Assembly (NCBI GenBank): GCA_964423085.1
Contig: CAYRDB010000025.1
Location: forward strand, 1 to 5,222
DNA length: 5,222 bases
Source: JAUWZS01 sp964423085
GTDB taxonomy: Archaea > Aenigmatarchaeota > Aenigmatarchaeia > CG10238-14 > SCSR01
Reading direction: 5' to 3'
Shown: positions 1 through 4,494 of the stretch, piece after piece
Position numbering within the stretch: position 1 is the first letter of the stretch
Layout: each line of letters opens with the position of its first letter
Made by a program: the position numbers and the translations under genes
The notes under the pieces: generated by a model
Databases searched by the model: none
What the model saw: the letters and a program-made list of their open reading frames with translations, nothing else
What the model was told of the DNA's origin: nothing

Positions 1-75
1 TGCTCCCTCTGGGATTTGAACCCAGGTCATCGGTTCGAGAAACCGAGATCCTTGGCCGGGCTAGACGAAGGGAGC
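1..75 (-). tRNA. tRNA-Glu (anticodon CTC)
   Basis: This is a complete class I cloverleaf on the minus strand. The 7-bp acceptor stem is GCTCCCT/AGGGAGC, with A73 at window base 1. The D stem is GTCT/GGAT with wobble pairs, and the anticodon stem TCGGT/ACCGA closes the loop TTCTCGA, giving anticodon CTC (codon GAG, Glu). A 4-nt variable loop is followed by T stem CTGGG/CCCAG around TTCAAAT. No intron is seen. The 3' end touches the window edge, so an encoded CCA cannot be excluded here, though the other three tRNAs lack one. Confidence 0.96.
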
Positions 76-97
76 CGTATCAAACATTCGGTGTTCT

Positions 98-110
98 GTA
101 TTTATAAAAA
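98..110 (-). promoter_or_regulatory. TATA element for tRNA-Glu
   Basis: The minus strand reads TTTTTATAAATAC. Its core TTTATAAA (101-108) is centred about 29 bp upstream of the mature tRNA 5' end, the normal archaeal TATA-to-start spacing. It begins 6 bp past the stop codon of the PAP2-like gene. The tRNA is therefore probably transcribed from its own promoter rather than by readthrough. Confidence 0.6.
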
Positions 111-115
111 TTATC

Positions 116-805
116 CTAAGCCAGCGGAACGAGCAGCGAGAACGTCACAGGCGTTATGAATCCGAGCGCTGTGCCTGCCACAACCTGGGCAATGGTGTGC
201 GCTTTCAGCTTCAGTCTGGACCAGCTTATGATAGGGGCGAGCAGGAACAGGGCGGCGAACCACGAGTTGAACAGAGCCATTATCGTGGTCATTGCCGCGA
301 ACGTGCACATATGTCCGCTTATCTTCCATTTCGACCTTATCACGAACATCACGGGCGAAAGTATCAGAAGGGTCAGCGTGCTGAACACGAAAACCTGCGG
401 CAGCCCGACAAAATGCATGAGCATTATCGGTACTATGAGCGTGAGCACGGTAAGCCTGAGCGAGGTCATGTTGTAGGTGTCCGGATTGGTGACCTTCCTC
501 TTTATGACTTCCATTATGGCTATTCCTATGCCCACGGAGGCGGCGAACGCGAGTATTGTCAGGTATGAAGGTTGCGCGCCCGGGGCGAAAATGAAGATGT
601 ACGAAGCCAGAGCGAGAACGGACATTATCATAAAATTGCTTGGAAGGAACATTTTTTCCAGCTTTTTGGCAAGCTCGGTCCTGTCGGCTTTGGTGGCTAG
701 CCTTGATTTTATTCTTATCACATCCAGCCTGCTTTCAGCCCTGCCAGCAAGCTCGGATAAGGCATTCTTGACTATGCCAAATCTGGACAGTCTATTGTGT
801 GTCAT
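116..805 (-). CDS. PAP2-like integral membrane phosphatase (divergent)
   Basis: This is a 229-aa membrane protein. A charged, K/R/E-rich N-terminus (residues 1-52) is followed by about six hydrophobic segments, roughly at 58-74, 80-101, 116-134, 138-156, 168-194 and 204-226. ISGH (162-165) and SR-x5-H (196-203) match the second and third motifs of the PAP2/type-2 phosphatidic acid phosphatase superfamily, whose members hydrolyse lipid phosphates or polyprenyl diphosphates at the membrane. The Asp expected four residues after the catalytic His is Gln (Q207), and the first motif (K-x6-RP) is not clear, so activity is uncertain. The frame stays open upstream to an ATG at 916, but that would overlap tRNA-Arg, so I take the ATG at 805. 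There is no good Shine-Dalgarno site. A weak TATA (about 823-834) would fit a leaderless start. The substrate is unknown. Confidence 0.8.
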   Translation of the reverse strand: MTHNRLSRFGIVKNALSELAGRAESRLDVIRIKSRLATKADRTELAKKLEKMFLPSNFMIMSVLALASYIFIFAPGAQPSYLTILAFAASVGIGIAIMEVIKRKVTNPDTYNMTSLRLTVLTLIVPIMLMHFVGLPQVFVFSTLTLLILSPVMFVIRSKWKISGHMCTFAAMTTIMALFNSWFAALFLLAPIISWSRLKLKAHTIAQVVAGTALGFITPVTFSLLVPLA

Positions 806-893
806 AACAACCCTTGGGTAAATCCTATTATGGAGTTTAGTTCTTATTTCTATTGCTATAGTTGAGAAAACAGTATTGCCTGGCAAGGAAAAG

Positions 894-967
894 TGGACCC
901 GGCGCGATTTGAACACGCATCAGCCGGTCCGAAGCCGGCGGCTCTATCCAAGTTAAACTACGGGTCC
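894..967 (-). tRNA. tRNA-Arg (anticodon TCG)
   Basis: This is a class I cloverleaf. The acceptor stem is GGACCCG/CGGGTCC with A73. The D stem GTTT/GAGC contains two G-U pairs. Anticodon stem GCCGG/CCGGC closes loop CTTCGGA, giving anticodon TCG (codon CGA, Arg). T stem GCGTG/CGCGC closes TTCAAAT. CCA is not encoded and no intron is seen. Downstream on the minus strand there is only a short T run (CTTTTCC) before the PAP2-like gene. Confidence 0.96.
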
Positions 968-988
968 GAACTAAGCTTGGCTTCTGCC

Positions 989-998
989 GCATAAAAGC
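989..998 (-). promoter_or_regulatory. Weak TATA element for tRNA-Arg
   Basis: The minus strand reads GCTTTTATGC, centred about 26 bp upstream of the tRNA-Arg 5' end. It is a poorer match than the elements of the neighbouring tRNAs. The 50-bp gap also carries the T-rich 3' flank of tRNA-Asn, so co-transcription with tRNA-Asn is an alternative. Confidence 0.4.
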
Positions 999-1005
999 GC
1001 GTCAG

Positions 1006-1017
1006 TAAAAACAAAAG
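1006..1017 (-). terminator. Oligo-T terminator after tRNA-Asn
   Basis: Directly after G73 of tRNA-Asn the minus strand reads CTTTTGTTTTTA. T-rich tracts without a hairpin are sufficient for termination in many archaea. Confidence 0.5.
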
Positions 1018-1089
1018 CGCCCCCGGAGCGATTTGAACGCTCGACCATCCGATTAACAGTCGGGTGCTCTACCACTGAGCTACGAGGGC
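1018..1089 (-). tRNA. tRNA-Asn (anticodon GTT)
   Basis: This is a class I cloverleaf. The acceptor stem GCCCTCG/CGGGGGC has one U-G pair, with G73, typical for Asn. The D stem is GCTC/GAGC. Anticodon stem CCCGA/TCGGA has a C-A mismatch at 27-43 and closes loop CTGTTAA, giving anticodon GTT (codons AAC/AAU). T stem GAGCG/CGCTC closes TTCAAAT. CCA is not encoded. It lies 37 bp downstream of asnS on the same strand, so a synthetase and its cognate tRNA are neighbours. Confidence 0.96.
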
Positions 1090-1113
1090 CCGGATTATTA
1101 GATTGTCTGCTTT

Positions 1114-1124
1114 TTTATTTAAAT
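1114..1124 (-). promoter_or_regulatory. TATA element for tRNA-Asn
   Basis: The minus strand reads ATTTAAATAAA, with core TTTAAATA at 1116-1123. It is centred about 30 bp upstream of the tRNA 5' end and begins 2 bp after the asnS stop codon. This is the strongest of the tRNA promoters in the cluster. Confidence 0.65.
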
Positions 1125-1126
1125 TC

Positions 1127-2419
1127 CTAAGGATAGCTTCGCGTGAGCGTCCTCGGGAAGGCTATCGCATCCCTTATGTGGTCCATTTTAAGTATCCACA
1201 TGAGCATCCTCTCCACACCCATGCCGAACCCGGAGTGAGGCACCGACCCCCATTTCCTGGTGTCTATGTACCAGTCATACTCCTTCGGGTCCAGTCCGGT
1301 TTCCTTTATTCTGCCCATAAGTTCCTTGTAGTCGTCTATCCTCTGCCCGCTTCCTGTGAGCTCTCCGTACCCTTCCGGAGCCATCATATCTGCGGACATG
1401 GTCACTTCAGGGCTGTCCGGGTCGGGCTTGTGGTAGAACGCCTTTATCCCTTTCGGGTATTTGTAGACGAAGAACGGAACCTTGTGCTTTAGCGTGAGCT
1501 TCTTCTCGTGCATCCAGCTCAGGTCCTCGCCGTACTTTACGTCCCCTCCCTCCTTTTTGATAATGTCAACAGCATCCTTGTAGGTTATCCTCTTGAAAGG
1601 CGCTTTCACATCCTCCAGCTCCTTCGGGTCCCTTCCGAACAGCTTCAGCTCCTCGGGCATATCCTTTGCAAGCGTCTGGCAGATGTGGGATATGAGCTCT
1701 TCTTGGACTTTCATTATCTGCTCCATGTCGCAGAAAGGCTCCTCCACCTCCAGATGCCAGTATTCCATCAGGTGCCTCCTGGTTCTGGACTTTTCCGCGC
1801 GGAAGCTCGGGGCCACTGTGAATATCTTTCCCAGGCTGGATATTGCAGACTCTGCGTGGAGCTGCCAGCTCTGGGTGAGGAATGCTTTTTTGCCGAAGTA
1901 TTCCACCGGGAATAGGGTAGAACCGCCCTCGCATGCCGCTGTTATGAATATGGGCGACTGGAACTCGGTGTAGCCGCGGTCGAGCAGCCACTGCCTGGCT
2001 GTTTCCAGCAGCTTTGACCTGATCCTTAGCATCGCCTGCATCTTTTCGCTCCTTATCCACAGATGCCTGTGCTCGATCAAGAACTCCGGACCGTGCTCCT
2101 TCTTGGCTATCGGCCAGTCTGGCTCGGACTCGGAAACCACCTTGGCGGACTTTATCGATACCTCGTATCCTTTAGGAGCCCTTTTGTCAGCCTTGGCTTC
2201 TCCCTTTATCTCCACCACCGACTCCATCGGCAGCGACTCTATAACTTCAAACATCTTTGGATCGGTCTTCTTGTCGAACGTGCACTGGATGGTGCCTGTC
2301 GCATCCCTGAGTATAAGGAACTGTATTCCGCCGCTCGACCTCTTGTGGTGGAGCCATCCCCTGAGGCTGACGCTTCCAGATTTGCCTTTCATTATTTCAC
2401 TGATTTCTGTAAACTCCAT
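1127..2419 (-). CDS. asnS: Asparaginyl-tRNA synthetase, archaeal/eukaryal type
   Basis: This 430-aa class IIb synthetase ligates Asn to tRNA-Asn in the cytosol using ATP. The N-terminal OB-fold anticodon-binding domain covers about residues 15-100 (VSLRGWLHHKRSSGG). Class II motif 1 lies around 134-157 with P156. LTQS-x-QL is at 181-187. Motif 2 is at 206-226 (FRAEKSRTRRHLMEYWHLE), and motif 3 is at 397-404 (GFGMGVER), with the usual C-terminal FPRT (421-424). The SRTRRHL signature in motif 2 separates AsnRS from the related AspRS. The length is normal for archaeal AsnRS. The ATG at 2419 is preceded by the partial Shine-Dalgarno AGGAGAGG (2426-2433), 6 nt away. tRNA-Asn(GTT) follows downstream. 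Its presence implies direct asparaginylation rather than sole reliance on Asp-tRNA-Asn amidation. Confidence 0.96.
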   Translation of the reverse strand: MEFTEISEIMKGKSGSVSLRGWLHHKRSSGGIQFLILRDATGTIQCTFDKKTDPKMFEVIESLPMESVVEIKGEAKADKRAPKGYEVSIKSAKVVSESEPDWPIAKKEHGPEFLIEHRHLWIRSEKMQAMLRIRSKLLETARQWLLDRGYTEFQSPIFITAACEGGSTLFPVEYFGKKAFLTQSWQLHAESAISSLGKIFTVAPSFRAEKSRTRRHLMEYWHLEVEEPFCDMEQIMKVQEELISHICQTLAKDMPEELKLFGRDPKELEDVKAPFKRITYKDAVDIIKKEGGDVKYGEDLSWMHEKKLTLKHKVPFFVYKYPKGIKAFYHKPDPDSPEVTMSADMMAPEGYGELTGSGQRIDDYKELMGRIKETGLDPKEYDWYIDTRKWGSVPHSGFGMGVERMLMWILKMDHIRDAIAFPRTLTRSYP

Positions 2420-2442
2420 TCCAATCCTCTCCTTATGTTTTG

Positions 2443-2460
2443 TGTTTTATCATTTATGAA
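2443..2460 (-). promoter_or_regulatory. Possible asnS TATA element
   Basis: The minus strand reads TTCATAAATGATAAAACA, an AT-rich stretch starting about 40 bp before the asnS ATG. The TTCATAAATG part would place transcription start just before the Shine-Dalgarno site. Two overlapping registers fit, and neither is a strong match. Confidence 0.3.
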
Positions 2461-2472
2461 ATGACATGTACG

Positions 2473-2493
2473 GCATCCGCGCGATGCGGGTGC
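2473..2493. other. GC-rich hairpin upstream of asnS
   Basis: GCATCCGC (2473-2480) pairs with GCGGGTGC (2486-2493) over 8 bp with one U-G wobble and a 5-nt loop. On the plus strand it is followed by seven A (2494-2500), which read as T7 on the minus strand just before the hairpin. It therefore does not look like a normal terminator for asnS or for any plus-strand gene. Role unknown. Confidence 0.35.
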
Positions 2494-2654
2494 AAAAAAA
2501 TCCTAGTATCCGGACCCTTGTTGCAAAAGCTCGTTCCAAGGCCAGGAAATGCGTTTTATGCGGTGTTTGAAAGGCTAAGCAAAACTCAGAATCTTGGTAG
2601 ATTAAAACGTTCACCCTTCATTTCTAGCACCTTTTGGATAATTGGTCCGCCCAG

Positions 2655-2663
2655 ATATTTAAG
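2655..2663. promoter_or_regulatory. TATA-like element readable on both strands
   Basis: ATATTTAAG on plus reads CTTAAATAT on minus, so it is a TATA candidate in both directions. On plus it would start RNA near 2684-2686, exactly before the foldable segment at 2686-2729. On minus it would start RNA near 2630 and run toward a T7 tract at 2494-2500. No long gene lies downstream in either direction. Confidence 0.3.
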
Positions 2664-2683
2664 TCTTGTAAAACATCCGCGCT

Positions 2684-2729
2684 GTGAGCGGTTGCTCGGT
2701 TTTTCCAGAAGGACGAGCGGGCTCGTTTT
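2684..2729 (+). ncRNA. Candidate small structured RNA or attenuator-like element
   Basis: Four short segments can pair in competing ways. GAGC (2686-2689) pairs with GCTC (2694-2697), GCTCG (2694-2698) pairs with CGAGC (2714-2718), and ACGAG (2713-2717) pairs with CTCGT (2722-2726), the last followed by T to 2729. The middle alternative also stacks TCC/GGA around an AGAA loop. A TATA candidate sits about 25 bp upstream. No family is recognised and the case rests on structure alone, so this may be chance. Confidence 0.22.
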
Positions 2730-2730
2730 A

Positions 2731-2942
2731 CGGAGGGAATGTGTATTCAAGATAATATGTTGTGTATCACATATTTCATTTAGGATAATTAACGGATGAG
2801 TATATTCCAGAAAGCATATTATTCAGTATATAATTACAGTTTCTGCCGCGATCGGAACAATTGTATACTTGAGAATATTATTCGAGAACATATAAGAGGA
2901 CGGATATAAAACGATTTATTAATCAAAAGTTAGAAGAATAAT
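2731..2942. other. AT-rich intergenic DNA with several TATA-like boxes
   Basis: I see no supported gene here. The stretch is clearly more AT-rich than its flanks. It contains a 7-bp inverted repeat AATATGT/ACATATT (2754-2760 and 2769-2775), a repeated 9-mer ATATTATTC (2816-2824 and 2875-2883), and TATA-like boxes at 2889-2896 (ACATATAA) and 2904-2911 (ATATAAAA). The last could start RNA near 2933-2935 and give ftsZ a leader of about 165 nt. A 14-codon frame at 2739 has GGAGGG too close to its ATG to be convincing. Confidence 0.35.
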
Positions 2943-2943
2943 T

Positions 2944-2966
2944 GGGTTTTTGGTTTGGGTTTTGGG
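2944..2966 (+). repeat. Telomere-like G/T tract
   Basis: Four G runs (GGG 2944-2946, GG 2952-2953, GGG 2957-2959, GGG 2964-2966) are separated by pure T spacers of 5, 3 and 4. The plus strand, or an RNA from the 2904 TATA element, could form a two-tetrad G-quadruplex. It stands out from the surrounding AT-rich sequence. Confidence 0.45.
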
Positions 2967-3009
2967 TACGACTAGTTCTATTGAACCAATCCTTGTAAGA
3001 TACATTAAG

Positions 3010-3035
3010 TCGAAGACAATATAAACAGTTTTCGA
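3010..3035. promoter_or_regulatory. Inverted repeat flanking a ftsZ TATA element
   Basis: TCGAAGAC (3010-3017) and GTTTTCGA (3028-3035) form an 8-bp inverted repeat with one mismatch. The 10-bp spacer AATATAAACA contains the TATA-like core ATATAAAC (3019-3026). A start near 3048-3050 would give a leader of about 50 nt. A regulator bound to both arms would block TBP access. Confidence 0.45.
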
Positions 3036-3038
3036 TTG

Positions 3039-3056
3039 TGCAAAATATACTTTGCA
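3039..3056. promoter_or_regulatory. Second operator-like inverted repeat before ftsZ
   Basis: TGCAAA and TTTGCA form a perfect 6-bp inverted repeat around ATATAC. Its centre is 25 bp from the centre of the upstream repeat, near the start site predicted from the 3019 TATA element. The central AATATAC could itself be a weak TATA element for a start near 3072. Confidence 0.35.
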
Positions 3057-3082
3057 AAAAATAAAAAATGGAGGAAATGAAA

Positions 3083-3090
3083 AAGGAGGT
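3083..3090 (+). promoter_or_regulatory. Shine-Dalgarno site of ftsZ
   Basis: AAGGAGGT sits 7 nt before the ATG at 3098 and decides the start. Two in-frame ATGs further upstream (3068 and 3077) have worse or mis-spaced sites, and the first would extend the protein by only 10 residues. Confidence 0.85.
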
Positions 3091-3097
3091 AACAAAC

Positions 3098-4246
3098 ATG
3101 GATTCGATAATAAAGAGCGCTCTAAAAAAGAACCTTAACGACGATTCTCCAGAATCAAAGTTCAGGTTGGAAAGCACGTCAGGTGCCACATACGCCAATG
3201 TAGACTATTACAAGCTTGCTGAACAGGAGTTCGGCTTCTCTGTAAAGAAGGCCAAGATAGTCGTAGTTGGATGCGGTGGTGCAGGACAGAACGCTGTCAC
3301 CAGGCTCACAGAGATGGGAGTCGAGGGGGCAAGCACAGTTTCTCTAAACTCGGACGCCAAGCACTTGGCGGTTGGAAAAGCCGACAAGAAGATACTGATC
3401 GGAAAGGAACTCACACGCGGCCTGGGCTGCGGTGGTTACCCAGAGATTGGCAAGAAATGCGCTGAGGAGAGCAGGAACGAGGTAAAGGACTCGATAGAGG
3501 GTGCCGACCTGGTTTTCGCTCTGGCCGGACTCGGAAAGGGAACCGGTACAGGAAGCGTGCCTGTTGTATGCGAAATGGCGAAGCAGCAGGGAGCGATTGT
3601 GATCGCAGTGGTCACAATGCCGTTCAAGCTGGAAGGGTCCCGCGTGGCAAAGGCTGAGGACGGACTGGCCTCGCTGAGGCAGGTCTGCGACACAGCAATA
3701 GTCATAGAGAACGACAAGCTTCTCAAATACGCAGGAAACATGGCCATACAGAACGCATTCTCAGTGGCCGACGAGCTCATAGCGAGCATGGTGAAGGGCA
3801 TAACCGAGACCATAACCCTGCCTAGCCTGGTGAACCTGGACTATGCGGACGTTAGGGCGGTGATGCACGCAGGAGGCGTTGCGGCAATAGGCGTGGGCGA
3901 AAGCAACAGCAGCGACCGCGCAAAGGATGCAATAATGAAGGCCTTGCAGAACCCATTGCTTGAGGTTGACTACACAGGAGCAGGCGGCGCGCTCATACAC
4001 ATAACGGGCGGGCCGGACATGAGACTGGACGAGGTCAACACCATAGGCGAGTCGGTTGCTCAGCATCTAGACCCGTCAGCGCAGGTATTCTGGGGGGCCC
4101 GTATCTTGCCTGAATTCGAGGGCAGGGTGCAGGTGATAAGCATCATAACCGGAGTAAAGTCGCCGTACATACTCGGCCCGGTTAGCTTCGAGAAGCCTGT
4201 GGTGAAGGAGATAAGCCAGACTTTGGGAATAGACGTGATAAGATAA
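3098..4246 (+). CDS. ftsZ: Cell-division GTPase FtsZ, archaeal type
   Basis: This 382-aa tubulin homologue polymerises with GTP into the division ring. An N-terminal extension of about 50 residues precedes the GTPase domain. T1 is GCGGAGQN (58-65), IGKELTRGLGCGGYPEIG is at 101-118, the tubulin signature GLGKGTGTG is at 144-152, and MPFKLEG is at 174-180. The catalytic T7 loop is NLDYAD (246-251), with N246, D248 and D251 all present, so GTPase activity should be intact. The second domain runs to about 360, and a short tail ends in LGIDVIR. K147 replaces the middle Gly of the usual GGGTGTG, a variant I recall as tolerated by the FtsZ family signature. The tail is short and lacks a long linker. 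The strong Shine-Dalgarno site fixes the start at 3098. Expression is probably controlled at the inverted repeats upstream. Confidence 0.97.
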   Translation: MDSIIKSALKKNLNDDSPESKFRLESTSGATYANVDYYKLAEQEFGFSVKKAKIVVVGCGGAGQNAVTRLTEMGVEGASTVSLNSDAKHLAVGKADKKILIGKELTRGLGCGGYPEIGKKCAEESRNEVKDSIEGADLVFALAGLGKGTGTGSVPVVCEMAKQQGAIVIAVVTMPFKLEGSRVAKAEDGLASLRQVCDTAIVIENDKLLKYAGNMAIQNAFSVADELIASMVKGITETITLPSLVNLDYADVRAVMHAGGVAAIGVGESNSSDRAKDAIMKALQNPLLEVDYTGAGGALIHITGGPDMRLDEVNTIGESVAQHLDPSAQVFWGARILPEFEGRVQVISIITGVKSPYILGPVSFEKPVVKEISQTLGIDVIR

Positions 4247-4247
4247 A

Positions 4248-4303
4248 CCGCTTCGGCGGGGCGCAATCACGTCCCCCCATTTTTCTTTTTTTTATTATTT
4301 TTC
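4248..4303 (+). terminator. Hairpin plus U-tract terminator of ftsZ
   Basis: One base after the stop codon, CCGC-TTCG-GCGG (4248-4259) forms a C(UUCG)G tetraloop hairpin, an exceptionally stable motif. An alternative stem pairs GGGG (4258-4261) with CCCC (4273-4276). T-rich tracts follow at 4280-4302. The tract also contains TTTATTATTT (4291-4300), which could act as the TATA element of the next small gene, giving a start near 4320. Confidence 0.75.
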
Positions 4304-4338
4304 AAATGGGCGGCCTGACGAAAAAGAGGTGTAAACCA

Positions 4339-4398
4339 ATGGAAGACGACAACAACATCTGGGATCCGCTATTGGACGACGATGAGGAAGACTGGTAA
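4339..4398 (+). CDS. 19-aa highly acidic microprotein, unknown function
   Basis: The frame encodes MEDDNNIWDPLLDDDEEDW and then TAA. Ten of 19 residues are Asp or Glu, there is no Lys or Arg, and two Trp bracket a D/L core. AGAGGTG (4325-4331), an excellent match to the archaeal anti-Shine-Dalgarno sequence, lies 7 nt before the ATG, which is the main evidence for translation. The frame sits between two terminators 92 bp after ftsZ, so it may be a separate small transcript or be reached by readthrough. An in-frame ATG at 4306 would give 30 aa with a basic head (TKKRCKP), but it lacks a ribosome site. I recognise no family. A short acidic peptide next to ftsZ could bind a basic protein surface, but that is inference. 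Confidence 0.55.
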   Translation: MEDDNNIWDPLLDDDEEDW

Positions 4399-4428
4399 TC
4401 CGGTCTTCTTTAACTTTTTTCCTTTTTT
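4387..4428 (+). terminator. Terminator hairpin overlapping the microprotein stop codon
   Basis: GAAGACTGG (4387-4395) pairs with CCGGTCTTC (4400-4408) over 9 bp with one U-G pair. The 4-nt loop TAAT contains the TAA stop codon. T runs follow at 4409-4411, 4415-4420 and 4423-4428. This resembles a bacterial intrinsic terminator whose 5' arm encodes the last residues (E-D-W). Confidence 0.7.
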
Positions 4429-4476
4429 CAGTAGAAACAGCTACCCTTTTCCTTGCAGTTCTAAGAAAGATGATTT

Positions 4477-4483
4477 AAAAAAA
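4477..4483 (-). terminator. T7 terminator of the PRC-barrel gene
   Basis: On the minus strand a run of seven T begins 12 nt after the TGA stop of the PRC-barrel gene. It faces the plus-strand terminator at 4387-4428, so the 97-bp gap between the two stop codons acts as a convergent double terminator. Confidence 0.5.
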
Positions 4484-4494
4484 GAATCACAATT

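Noticed and set aside
806..916. Upstream extension of the PAP2-like frame to the ATG at 916
   Set aside because: It would run 23 bp into the tRNA-Arg gene and adds a stretch without family motifs. The ATG at 805 is a better start.
1566..2060. Long frames antisense to, or in other frames of, asnS (for example 1566-2060, 1508-1915, 2063-2464)
   Set aside because: They overlap a clearly conserved synthetase gene, lack ribosome sites and show no family motifs.
2584..2640. C/D-box snoRNA-like pattern on the minus strand (ATGAAGG ... CTGA)
   Set aside because: The C-box is a poor match to RTGATGA, and no terminal stem or internal C'/D' pair is seen.
2440..2799. Open frame of 119 codons on the plus strand in the asnS-ftsZ gap
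   Set aside because: The translation has no recognisable motif, a cysteine- and arginine-scattered composition and no Shine-Dalgarno site, and it crosses several hairpins. It is probably a chance opening.
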